64,000 nucleotides of DNA from Flavobacteriaceae bacterium UBA3339 (GTDB taxonomy: Bacteria; Bacteroidota; Bacteroidia; Flavobacteriales; Flavobacteriaceae): positions 192,908 to 256,907 of the forward strand of contig DERN01000011.1 in the NCBI GenBank assembly GCA_002360925.1. Direction: 5' to 3'. Position numbers and translations under genes: made by a program. Under the pieces are notes generated by a model, which worked only from the letters and a program-made list of their open reading frames with translations, was not told the origin of the DNA and searched no databases. Shown here piece by piece: positions 9,380 to 17,800 of the stretch; the first letter of the stretch is position 1, and each line of letters starts with the position of its first letter.

Positions 9380-10311
9380 TGAGTACTTTTTCGACCATAC
9401 CCGAATATATTGCTACTTTCGACAGTGATAAACAGGCGTATTTAAACAAAGTGTATAAGCTTATAAAAAGGTATGTTCCTACTGAAACTACCGAAACTAT
9501 TTCGTATAAAATTCCTACATTTCGCTACAATGGTAATCTCATTCACTTCGCGTTATTCAAAAATCACTTAGGTCTATATCCGGGCGCAGAAACGATCGAG
9601 CATTTTAAAGATCAGCTACAAGAATACAAAATATCCAAAGGAACCATTCAAATTCCGTTAGACATTGAGATTCCTAAAACGTTGATTCATGATTTAATTG
9701 ACTATAATGTTGCCAAATTAAAAGATAAAAAAGGACCAAACTGGCACTTATTTTATGACAAATGGACCGATGCCGAAGAGTTTATGCAGCAATTAATCTT
9801 AAAAACCAACCTTATTAAAACCTTTAAATGGGGAACCGATGTTTATACATATAACAGTAAAAATGTAATTGGTTGGGGTGGTTTTAAGGATTTCTTTTCG
9901 TTATGGTTTTACAACGGCGTGTTTCTAGAAGATCCGGAAAAGGTTTTAATCAACGCTTCCGAAGGCAAAACAAAAAGTTTACGCCAATGGCGTTTTACCA
10001 ATGTAAAGGATATGAACGAACAAAAGATTCTGGCCTTTATCAATGAATCTATTCAAACAATTAAAGATGGTAAAGAAATAAAACCTGCTAAACCTACTGT
10101 TAAAAAGGCTGATGGATTACTAAAAACAACTTTAGAGAACGACAAAACTTTAAAGAAAGCCTTTGATTCATTAACCCCAGGTAAACAAAAAGAATATATA
10201 GAATACATTAGCGAAGCCAAACAAGAAAAGACTAAACTATCTCGATTAGAGAAGATAAAACCTTTGATTTTAGACAACAAAGGACTGAATGACAAGTACA
10301 AAACCAAATAA
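9379..10311 (+). CDS. DUF1801-YdeI fusion protein
   Basis: A 310-residue two-domain protein. Residues 1-115 are a DUF1801/YdhG-like domain (E-T-I-S-Y-K-I-P-T-F-R-Y-N near 40, L-G-L-Y-P-G-A near 65). Residues 120-310 are a YdeI/OmdA-like module (T-F-K-W-G-T-D-V-Y and N-V-I-G-W-G-G-F-K-D-F, then a C-terminal L-T-P-G-K-Q-K-E-Y-I-x-x-I helix region). In E. coli the second module (YdeI) is linked to envelope stress and antimicrobial tolerance. The fusion joins domains that are usually separate proteins. The start overlaps the previous stop by one base. Confidence 0.82.
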   Translation: MSTFSTIPEYIATFDSDKQAYLNKVYKLIKRYVPTETTETISYKIPTFRYNGNLIHFALFKNHLGLYPGAETIEHFKDQLQEYKISKGTIQIPLDIEIPKTLIHDLIDYNVAKLKDKKGPNWHLFYDKWTDAEEFMQQLILKTNLIKTFKWGTDVYTYNSKNVIGWGGFKDFFSLWFYNGVFLEDPEKVLINASEGKTKSLRQWRFTNVKDMNEQKILAFINESIQTIKDGKEIKPAKPTVKKADGLLKTTLENDKTLKKAFDSLTPGKQKEYIEYISEAKQEKTKLSRLEKIKPLILDNKGLNDKYKTK

Positions 10312-10464
10312 ATTACTTCAACTTTATAGACTAAACTAAGCATTCCTTTACTATACTAAACTGTTGTTTTATAATACTTTAGAGCAACATAAAACCATTC
10401 ACAATTTGCTTTAATGGATTTAATTAATTAATTTACAGACAATTAACCACTAAAATTAGAAATT

Positions 10465-10851
10465 ATGAGTATTAAGTACACAGTAGTAGAACGTGGTCAA
10501 CCTGGTGTAACAGGCGGTGGCACAAAGAAATGGTATGCTCAGATAAAAACAGATGGAGAACTGAGTATAGACCAATTGGTAGAAGAGATTGAGAAGTTTT
10601 CGGCTTTGTCGGAAGCTGATATTCGTGGCGTAATCATCGCTCTAGAAAACGTTATTCAAAAGCAATTAGCAAACGGAAAGATTATTCGGTTAGATAAATT
10701 AGGTAGTTTCTATCCTAGTTTAAGCAGTGGACCTTCAGCAACAGAAAATGAATTTCATGCAGGTTTAATAAAAGGTGCTAAAGTAAACTATAGGCCAGGT
10801 AAACGCATTGACGATGCTTTAAAAACGGTAACATTTATAAAAGCAAAGTAA
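10465..10851 (+). CDS. HU-related DNA-binding protein
   Basis: A 128-residue relative of HU/IHF with a Bacteroidota-type N-terminal extension. It has the Y-x-A-Q-I-K entry, a helical S-I-D-Q-L-V-E-E-I segment, L-D-K-L-G-S-F-Y-P-S-L near residue 75 and the arm-like K-V-N-Y-R-P-G-K-R. Expected to bind and bend DNA as a nucleoid-associated protein. It is monocistronic and followed by an 18-bp GC-rich hairpin terminator starting 9 bases after the stop. Confidence 0.85.
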   Translation: MSIKYTVVERGQPGVTGGGTKKWYAQIKTDGELSIDQLVEEIEKFSALSEADIRGVIIALENVIQKQLANGKIIRLDKLGSFYPSLSSGPSATENEFHAGLIKGAKVNYRPGKRIDDALKTVTFIKAK

Positions 10852-10859
10852 CTTGCAAT

Positions 10860-10901
10860 AGAAAGCCGCGCAGCTTTATGTACAAAGCTGCGCGGCTTTC
10901 T
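10860..10901 (+). terminator. 18-bp perfect hairpin after the HU-like gene
   Basis: Arms 10860-10877 and 10884-10901 are perfectly complementary around loop ATGTAC. The centre is very GC-rich (GCCGCGCAGC) in AT-rich surroundings. No long T run follows, so it may act as an RNA stabiliser as well as a terminator. Confidence 0.75.
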
Positions 10902-10950
10902 GCTTAAACCTGCTTACCTTTTACCCAAAACCTGTGCAGGTTTTATTTGA

Positions 10951-11011
10951 TTACTGCTTAGGTTTGTAAACACTTCTAACTACCTTTAAGTATATTAATA
11001 CCAAAAGCCTC
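10951..11011. repeat. imperfect direct repeat, copy 1
   Basis: About 60 bases starting TTACTGCTTAGGTTTG recur at 11149-11209 with roughly 80 percent identity by eye. Each copy runs straight into a hairpin. Confidence 0.6.
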
Positions 11012-11030
11012 GTAGTTACGAGGCTTTTGG
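11001..11030. terminator. hairpin inside the HU-icmF gap
   Basis: Perfect 14-bp arms 11001-11014 and 11017-11030 (CCAAAAGCCTCGTA and its complement). It can serve either strand and follows direct-repeat copy 1. Confidence 0.65.
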
Positions 11031-11052
11031 TTATATAAAATGATAGTAAGTT

Positions 11053-11132
11053 TGTCATTCTGACGAAGGGAGAATCTTTTAAAACTACCTTATTAAGACT
11101 AACCATTCTACTTTGCTACATTCTGAATGACA
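11053..11132. repeat. dispersed REP-like intergenic element, copy A
   Basis: Begins TGTCATTCTGACGAAGG and ends GAATGACA, so the outer 8 bases are inverted. The same unit, TGTCATTCCGAxGxAGGAGG with small changes, recurs at about 29122 and 47701. No ORF is present. Confidence 0.65.
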
Positions 11133-11148
11133 CCTATTTATTAATAGG

Positions 11149-11209
11149 TTACTACTTAGGTTTACAAACACAGCTAATTATCTTTAAGTGTATTAATGAC
11201 AAAAACCTC
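11149..11209. repeat. imperfect direct repeat, copy 2
   Basis: Starts TTACTACTTAGGTTTAC and parallels 10951-11011 through the shared CTTTAAGTrTATTAAT stretch. It is followed by the hairpin at 11203-11224. Confidence 0.6.
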
Positions 11210-11224
11210 CCGAATGGGAGGTTT
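11203..11224 (-). terminator. terminator hairpin for icmF
   Basis: Perfect 9-bp arms AAACCTCCC / GGGAGGTTT around loop GAAT, lying 35 bases beyond the icmF stop on the minus strand. Confidence 0.7.
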
Positions 11225-11258
11225 CTTATATCTAAATTCTAAAGTATTAATACTAAAA

Positions 11259-14200
11259 CTACATGTTACGTCTGTACTGACCACCCACTTTAAATAAAGC
11301 GTCGGTTATCTGTCCAAGCGAACAAACCTTAGTAGCATCCATTAAAGCTTCGAAGATGTTTTGGTTCTTAATTGCTACATCTTGAATATGTGTAAGCTGA
11401 ACTTTCTCTTCTTCTGCCTTTGCGTTTTGCAAGTTTTCTTTCGTTCTAATCTGGAATTGTTTCTCTTCTTCCGTTGCACGAATAACCTCTGCTGGAACAA
11501 CTGTCTTCGATCCTGTAGAACTTAAGAACGTATTAACACCAATAATAGGGAACTCTCCGTTGTGCTTTAACGTCTCGTAATACAACGATTCTTCCTGTAT
11601 TTTAGATCGTTGGTACATTGTTTCCATTGCACCCAACACGCCTCCACGTTCTGTAATACGGTCAAACTCTGCTAACACTGCCTCTTCAACCAAGTCAGTC
11701 AACTCCTCGATAATGAACGAACCTTGTATTGGGTTCTCGTTTTTCGCAAGTCCTAACTCTTTATTAATAATCAACTGAATAGCCATTGCTCTACGCACCG
11801 ACTCTTCCGTAGGTGTTGTAATTGCTTCGTCATACGCGTTGGTATGTAACGAATTACAGTTATCGTAGATGGCATACAACGCTTGTAATGTTGTACGAAT
11901 ATCGTTGAAATCGATCTCTTGTGCATGTAAAGAACGACCAGATGTTTGGATGTGATACTTCAACATTTGGGCACGTTCGTTTGCTCCGTACTTTTGTTTC
12001 AAGGCTTTTGCCCAGATACGACGAGCCACACGACCTATCACAGAATACTCTGGATCGATACCGTTCGAGAAGAAGAACGACAAGTTTGGACCAAAAGCAT
12101 TGATGTCCATACCGCGTGACAAGTAATATTCTACATACGTAAAGCCGTTTGCCAACGTAAATGCTAACTGCGTTACAGGGTTTGCGCCCGCTTCGGCAAT
12201 GTGATACCCAGAGATAGACACCGAATAAAAGTTGCGCACGTTCTCTTTAATAAAGTATTCTTGCACGTCACCCATAAGGCGTAACGCGAACTCTGTAGAG
12301 AAGATACATGTATTTTGCGCTTGATCTTCTTTCAAGATATCAGCCTGAACCGTACCGCGAACTTGTGCTAAAGTATTCTTTTTAATGTCGGCATACACAT
12401 CGGCAGGCAGTACCTGATCTCCGGTTACACCTAATAACATCAATCCTAATCCGTCGTTTCCTTCTGGTAAATCGCCGTTATATCGAGGTCTTTCTAAGCC
12501 TTTGTCTTCGTAAATCGCTTTGATTTTCGTTTCAACTTCCGCTTCTAATTCATTCTCTTTTATGTACTTTTCACAGTTTTGATCGATAGCCGCATTCATA
12601 AAGAAGCCTAACAACATAGGTGCAGGACCGTTAATGGTCATCGAAACCGACGTCATTGCGTGTGATAAATCGAAGCCTGAATATAGTTTTTTCGCATCGT
12701 CTAAACAACAAATCGAAACCCCTGCATTACCAATTTTACCGTAGATATCTGGTCGATGCCCCGGATCGTTACCATATAAAGTTACCGAGTCGAAAGCTGT
12801 TGACAAACGTTTAGCAGGCATTCCTTTCGATACATAATGGAAACGACGATTGGTACGTTCTGGTCCACCTTCGCCGGCAAACATACGTGTTGGATCTTCT
12901 CCTTCGCGCTTAAATGGGTACAATCCCGACGTAAAAGGGAACTCACCCGGTACGTTTTCTTGCAACACCCAACGTAAAACATCGCCCCAAGCTTCGTACT
13001 TTGGTAACGCTACTTTAGGTATTTGTAAGTGAGATAAAGACTCGGAATGCGTTTGAATTTTGATTTCTTTATCACGTACTTTGAATGAATAAACAGGATT
13101 TTTGTACTTGTTCACCTTGTCGTCCCAAGTTGTGATTACTTCCCAGTTGTAAGGATCTAAGTTACGTTTCAGTTTATCGAACTCTGCTAATAATATCTTA
13201 GAAAGCTCTTCGTTTTCTGTTCCTGTAACTTCGATGCCGTGCTGTGTCAACGCTGGTAGTTTACCCGAAATAGTTTCGATTGTTTTAAACATTCCGTACA
13301 ACTTCTGCGCAACATCCTTTTGTGCAAGCGCTTTGTTGTCGTATCCACGATTATTTTCTGCAATCTCAGAAAGGTAACGCGTGCGAGAAGGCGGAATAAC
13401 GAAAATCTTCTCCGACATCTCTTTTGTGATTTCGAAAGACGAAGCCAAGTCTGCTCCTGTTTTCTCTACCACTTTATCGATGATTGATTTGTACAATTGA
13501 TTAGTTCCCGGATCGTTAAATTGCGAAGCAATCGTACCGAATACCGGCATCTCATCTGGGTTAACGTCCCATAAATTATGGTTGCGTTGATATTGTTTTT
13601 TCACATCGCGCAAAGCATCTAATGCGCCACGTTTATCGAATTTGTTGATTGCAACGATATCAGCAAAGTCTAACATATCGATTTTTTCTAACTGCGTTGC
13701 AGCACCAAACTCAGGTGTCATGATGTATAACGACGCGTCTGAATGGTCTAAAATCTCAGTATCTGACTGACCAATACCTGATGTTTCAAGGATAATTAGG
13801 TCATATTTCGCAGCTTTCAACACCTGAATTGCCTCTTCTACATAGCGAGACAACGCCAAGTTTGACTGACGAGTTGCCAATGAACGCATGTAAACACGAG
13901 GATTATTGATCGAATTCATACGGATACGGTCGCCCAATAAAGCTCCGCCCGTTTTCTTCTTCGATGGATCCACAGACACTAAAGCAATTGATTTCTCAGG
14001 GAAATCAATCAAGAAGCGGCGCACGATTTCATCAACCATCGACGACTTTCCTGCTCCTCCTGTTCCTGTAATTCCTAAAACCGGTGCTGATTTATCTTCA
14101 ACTTTAGCAAAGTCGAAAACCTTTAGAAAGTCTTCTTCGCGGTTTTCTGCCAAAGAAATTAATCGAGAAATAGTGGTGATATCTTTGTCTTGTAACGATT

Positions 14201-14678
14201 GATAAACGTCTTTCCCAGCAGGAAGCTCTAAATCCATCGTTGGGAAATCGGCTTTCGCTACCATATCGTTGATCATTCCTTGCAGTCCCAATTCACGACC
14301 ATCGTCTGGCGAATAGATACGCGTGATACCGTAATCCATTAAATCCTTGATCTCTGTTGGAAGGATTACACCTCCGCCTCCGCCTACAATCTTTATATGA
14401 CCTGCGCCTTTTTCTTGCAACAAGTCGTACATATATTTAAAGTATTCGTTGTGTCCTCCTTGATATGATGTCATCGCAATTGCGTTCGCATCTTCCTGAA
14501 TTGCTGTATTTACAACATCCTCAACCGACTTATCATGACCTAAGTGAATTACCTCACAACCCGTTGATTGTATAATTCGACGCATGATGTTAATCGCCGC
14601 ATCGTGCCCATCAAACAAAGCAGCAGCAGTTACAATGCGTACTTTGTTTTTAGGAGTATATATGTTTTGTTCCATCAT
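11259..14678 (-). CDS. icmF: fused isobutyryl-CoA mutase IcmF
   Basis: A single 1139-residue chain with three parts: an N-terminal B12 domain (D-G-H-D at 23-26), a MeaB-like GTPase chaperone (P-loop G-T-G-G-A-G-K-S near 205-212), and the acyl-CoA mutase barrel (about 560-1090). The two residues that separate substrate classes are F600 (R-M-F-A-G) and Q788 (A-Q-N-T), where MutB has Tyr and Arg. Known family data link Phe/Gln to isobutyryl-CoA/n-butyryl-CoA isomerisation. Base composition looks somewhat richer in G+C than the neighbours, consistent with high expression. The gene is monocistronic with hairpins on both sides. Confidence 0.94.
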   Translation of the reverse strand: MMEQNIYTPKNKVRIVTAAALFDGHDAAINIMRRIIQSTGCEVIHLGHDKSVEDVVNTAIQEDANAIAMTSYQGGHNEYFKYMYDLLQEKGAGHIKIVGGGGGVILPTEIKDLMDYGITRIYSPDDGRELGLQGMINDMVAKADFPTMDLELPAGKDVYQSLQDKDITTISRLISLAENREEDFLKVFDFAKVEDKSAPVLGITGTGGAGKSSMVDEIVRRFLIDFPEKSIALVSVDPSKKKTGGALLGDRIRMNSINNPRVYMRSLATRQSNLALSRYVEEAIQVLKAAKYDLIILETSGIGQSDTEILDHSDASLYIMTPEFGAATQLEKIDMLDFADIVAINKFDKRGALDALRDVKKQYQRNHNLWDVNPDEMPVFGTIASQFNDPGTNQLYKSIIDKVVEKTGADLASSFEITKEMSEKIFVIPPSRTRYLSEIAENNRGYDNKALAQKDVAQKLYGMFKTIETISGKLPALTQHGIEVTGTENEELSKILLAEFDKLKRNLDPYNWEVITTWDDKVNKYKNPVYSFKVRDKEIKIQTHSESLSHLQIPKVALPKYEAWGDVLRWVLQENVPGEFPFTSGLYPFKREGEDPTRMFAGEGGPERTNRRFHYVSKGMPAKRLSTAFDSVTLYGNDPGHRPDIYGKIGNAGVSICCLDDAKKLYSGFDLSHAMTSVSMTINGPAPMLLGFFMNAAIDQNCEKYIKENELEAEVETKIKAIYEDKGLERPRYNGDLPEGNDGLGLMLLGVTGDQVLPADVYADIKKNTLAQVRGTVQADILKEDQAQNTCIFSTEFALRLMGDVQEYFIKENVRNFYSVSISGYHIAEAGANPVTQLAFTLANGFTYVEYYLSRGMDINAFGPNLSFFFSNGIDPEYSVIGRVARRIWAKALKQKYGANERAQMLKYHIQTSGRSLHAQEIDFNDIRTTLQALYAIYDNCNSLHTNAYDEAITTPTEESVRRAMAIQLIINKELGLAKNENPIQGSFIIEELTDLVEEAVLAEFDRITERGGVLGAMETMYQRSKIQEESLYYETLKHNGEFPIIGVNTFLSSTGSKTVVPAEVIRATEEEKQFQIRTKENLQNAKAEEEKVQLTHIQDVAIKNQNIFEALMDATKVCSLGQITDALFKVGGQYRRNM

Positions 14679-14796
14679 TAAAAGTAATTTACATAAAACC
14701 CCAGCAAGTTAATCATTTTTGCACATTTGATAAAATAGTACAGCTAAATAATAATTTAAGGAATGTTATTTATACCAAATCAACTCATTGTATAAA

Positions 14797-14822
14797 AAAA
14801 GCGACTCAATTGAGTCGCTTTT
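14797..14822. terminator. perfect 26-bp palindrome between icmF and the T9SS gene
   Basis: Arms 14797-14809 and 14810-14822 are exact complements (AAAAGCGACTCAA). It sits 25 bases past the stop of the giant T9SS gene, in the same direction. Confidence 0.85.
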
Positions 14823-14846
14823 ATGTTTTAAGAAGAACCAGTTCAA

Positions 14847-17800
14847 TTATCTTTTTAATGAGAAATGTCCTGTTGCTTCTTTTTGTAATCCTGTTTTCGG
14901 ATCTATGTATTCTGCTTTGAACCAGTAATCCGTAGATGGTAATGGTTGTCCGTTGAACGTTCCGTCCCATCCTGCTCCCGCCGGACTTAATTCCTTAAGA
15001 AGTTTTCCGAATCGGTCAAATATATAAATTTTTGCTTTTGGTTGGTTCTTTAACGACCAGATATTCCATGTATCGTTATAACCATCATTGTTTGGTGTAA
15101 AGAACTTAGGGAAATCCATCACGGTAATAACTTTACTTACCTCACAAGAAAGAACTCCTTTGATTCTTACATATACAGTATGTTCACCTGGAGTTACATT
15201 CAAGAAGATATTAGATTCTTGCCAAGCACCTTCGTCTAATCTGTACTCTAATGTAGCTCCAGTTCCTGCATAAGCAATCACTTCTACTCCATTAGTATCA
15301 CCAAAACTATCAGTTAATTTAACTTCATCAATTGTGATACTTGCTAATTGAGTCACCACTGCACTACGGGTTGTAATACATCCATTAACACCCGTTACAG
15401 TAACACTATAAGCACCTGCTTGCTTAACAAATATACGAGTACCGCCATTTAAAACATCCGCATTATCATTTGTTATTGGTGCTCCATCTTTAAACCACTC
15501 AAAAGTATATCCAGATGATGTTAAACCAGTATTCAAATAGTGACCAGATATTATTTGATCTTTATCACGATATTCATAACAAACAACGCCATCTTTTAAA
15601 GGTAGAACAATAGGTGCGTCTTTTAATTTTATTGTAATTTCAATTGTACTCGTACAATATAAATCAGCATTTTGATTAAACACTTCTGCTCTTAACACCT
15701 CTCCATTTCTAATTTGTACATTAGTTGGATCTGCAATAGGAGTACCATTTTGACGATAATAACGAACTAATAAATTAGCTGCTTGTGGTTGACCTCCAAT
15801 AACCTCAGTATCCATTATAGTTAAATCTACCATAGTTACTCCGTCATTTTCATAATCATTTTCACAAAATTCGTTATTTTTTGGAGTATAAGCATAAACA
15901 GCTCGTTCAATTTGTATTAAGAAACTAGTGACATTAAAACATCCTGTCTTTTTGTTTTCAACACGTACCCAAATTATTTGTCTTGTTTCTTCTGTATTTG
16001 TAAAGATAAAAGGTAAAGGATTCTCGTCCTTATTAGCACTCTCTTCACTAGCAAAGTATCTTACAATATAATCATCAGGATTAGCACCTGCTAAAGCTTC
16101 TTTATCTTTATCTCTTAAATTAAATTTAGAATGCAAAGTAGGGTTTTCCATACACAAAACTAAAGGTGTCATCGGCCCTACATTAGGTATAGGATTAACT
16201 ATAAGTTGTAAAGGTACTACAACGACACATTGCATATCAGTATCTGTAAACTTATTTGTTACTCTCACATAAACATAAGAACTCCCTGTCAACCAATCTT
16301 CGGGTGTTCCAATTCTATCATTATCATCGTTTGTTAAAGCACCTATTTGAGATACAAAATAAGCATATTCATAATCAGAGTAATTACTTAAATCAGCTTC
16401 TGCATCGTGTAAATTAAATGAGGCTTCTCTTCCTCCAAAAACAGTTTCACATTTCTCTAAAGGCAAAGGCTTCATATTTGGCTCAGGAACAGGCAACACC
16501 CTAACAGTCAATGTCGTAACACTTCTACAACCGAACTGATTAAGAACAGAAATGTAAATAGTTTGCGGATTAACAGTATTATAAAACTTTTTAGGATCAT
16601 ATATTGGTTCTGAACCAAGCTCTGCATGTTGTTTAGTTAAATGATATGTTACCACAGTATTAAATGGCTGTCCACCTAAAACATCAGCTTCTCTAATAGT
16701 TAAATCAAACTCCATTTTACCATCATTTGGTAAAGTAGTGTCACAATAAACAATTGGTAAAGGCTGCTTTAGCACAGAAGGAGCATTAACTTTTAAAGTA
16801 AAACTCATTATTCTATTACAGCTACCTGGTAATGATGTGTCCTCAATTCTTACCCAAATAGTTTGAGGATTTGTAGTGTTCAAAAACTTTGTTGGATCAG
16901 GAATCCAATTTGTATTACTCTCTGCTAAAGCTTGGCTAGTAAAATATCTAATTTGATATGTACCAGTAACTGTTTGTGCTGCTAATAATGATGCATTTTG
17001 TTTTGTTAAATCAAATAATGTAACACTATCTTGTCTGTCTCCTACAACATCACATTCAACTATTTCGGGTAAATCCTTAGGTAAATTAGGAGGTAAAACT
17101 AACTGAAAATGCATTGGATATACAGAAAAACAACCAGATGCAACATCCTCCACTCTAATCCAAACTGTTGGATTACTTGGTTTTAAATTATTATACGCAT
17201 CAGGTTTTTGGATATCGTTTACATTTCTTTCCGCATCTACTTTAGTTTCAAAAAACTTAAATGCATAATTCATTCCTGAAGCATCAACTAATGCTTTTCC
17301 ATATTCAAATAAATTAATTGTTCCAAAACCAGAAGTAGATGAATTACAAATCACATATGGTTTAGTCGGAACATTTATTACAGGATTTGCTTGAACTTGT
17401 AATTTCATCGTGGTAACGACAAAACACCCTGATGAACCATTAGAAACTCTAACAAAAATTGTTTGAACATTTGCCGAACCGTTTTGATACATTAATGGTA
17501 ATGGTGATGTTGCAGTTTGTGCGTCGTTATTTGTATAATAAAATGTAACATCTAATCCTTGTTGTGTTCCCACAATACTAGGTATTTTACTAGCTAAATC
17601 AAAAATTTCGAATCCATTCCCATCCGTGTCACACATAAAGTATGTAGGAAGCGGATTACTAACCTTAGGCATTTTTATCAACTCTAAATCAAGTTTAATT
17701 ACCACATAACATTTAGTAAGTTTATCTGTTATACGTACAAAAACTGTTTTTGCTGTATTGCTTGAAAAACTAGAAGGATTACCGATTATACCTGTACCGT

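Noticed and set aside
12850..13032. Open frame on the + strand inside icmF
   Set aside because: Shadow of a well-supported 1139-residue gene on the other strand; no family-like sequence or start signal.
13906..14202. 98-codon open frame antisense to icmF
   Set aside because: Lies over the conserved GTPase domain of icmF, so its openness is a by-product of that codon use.
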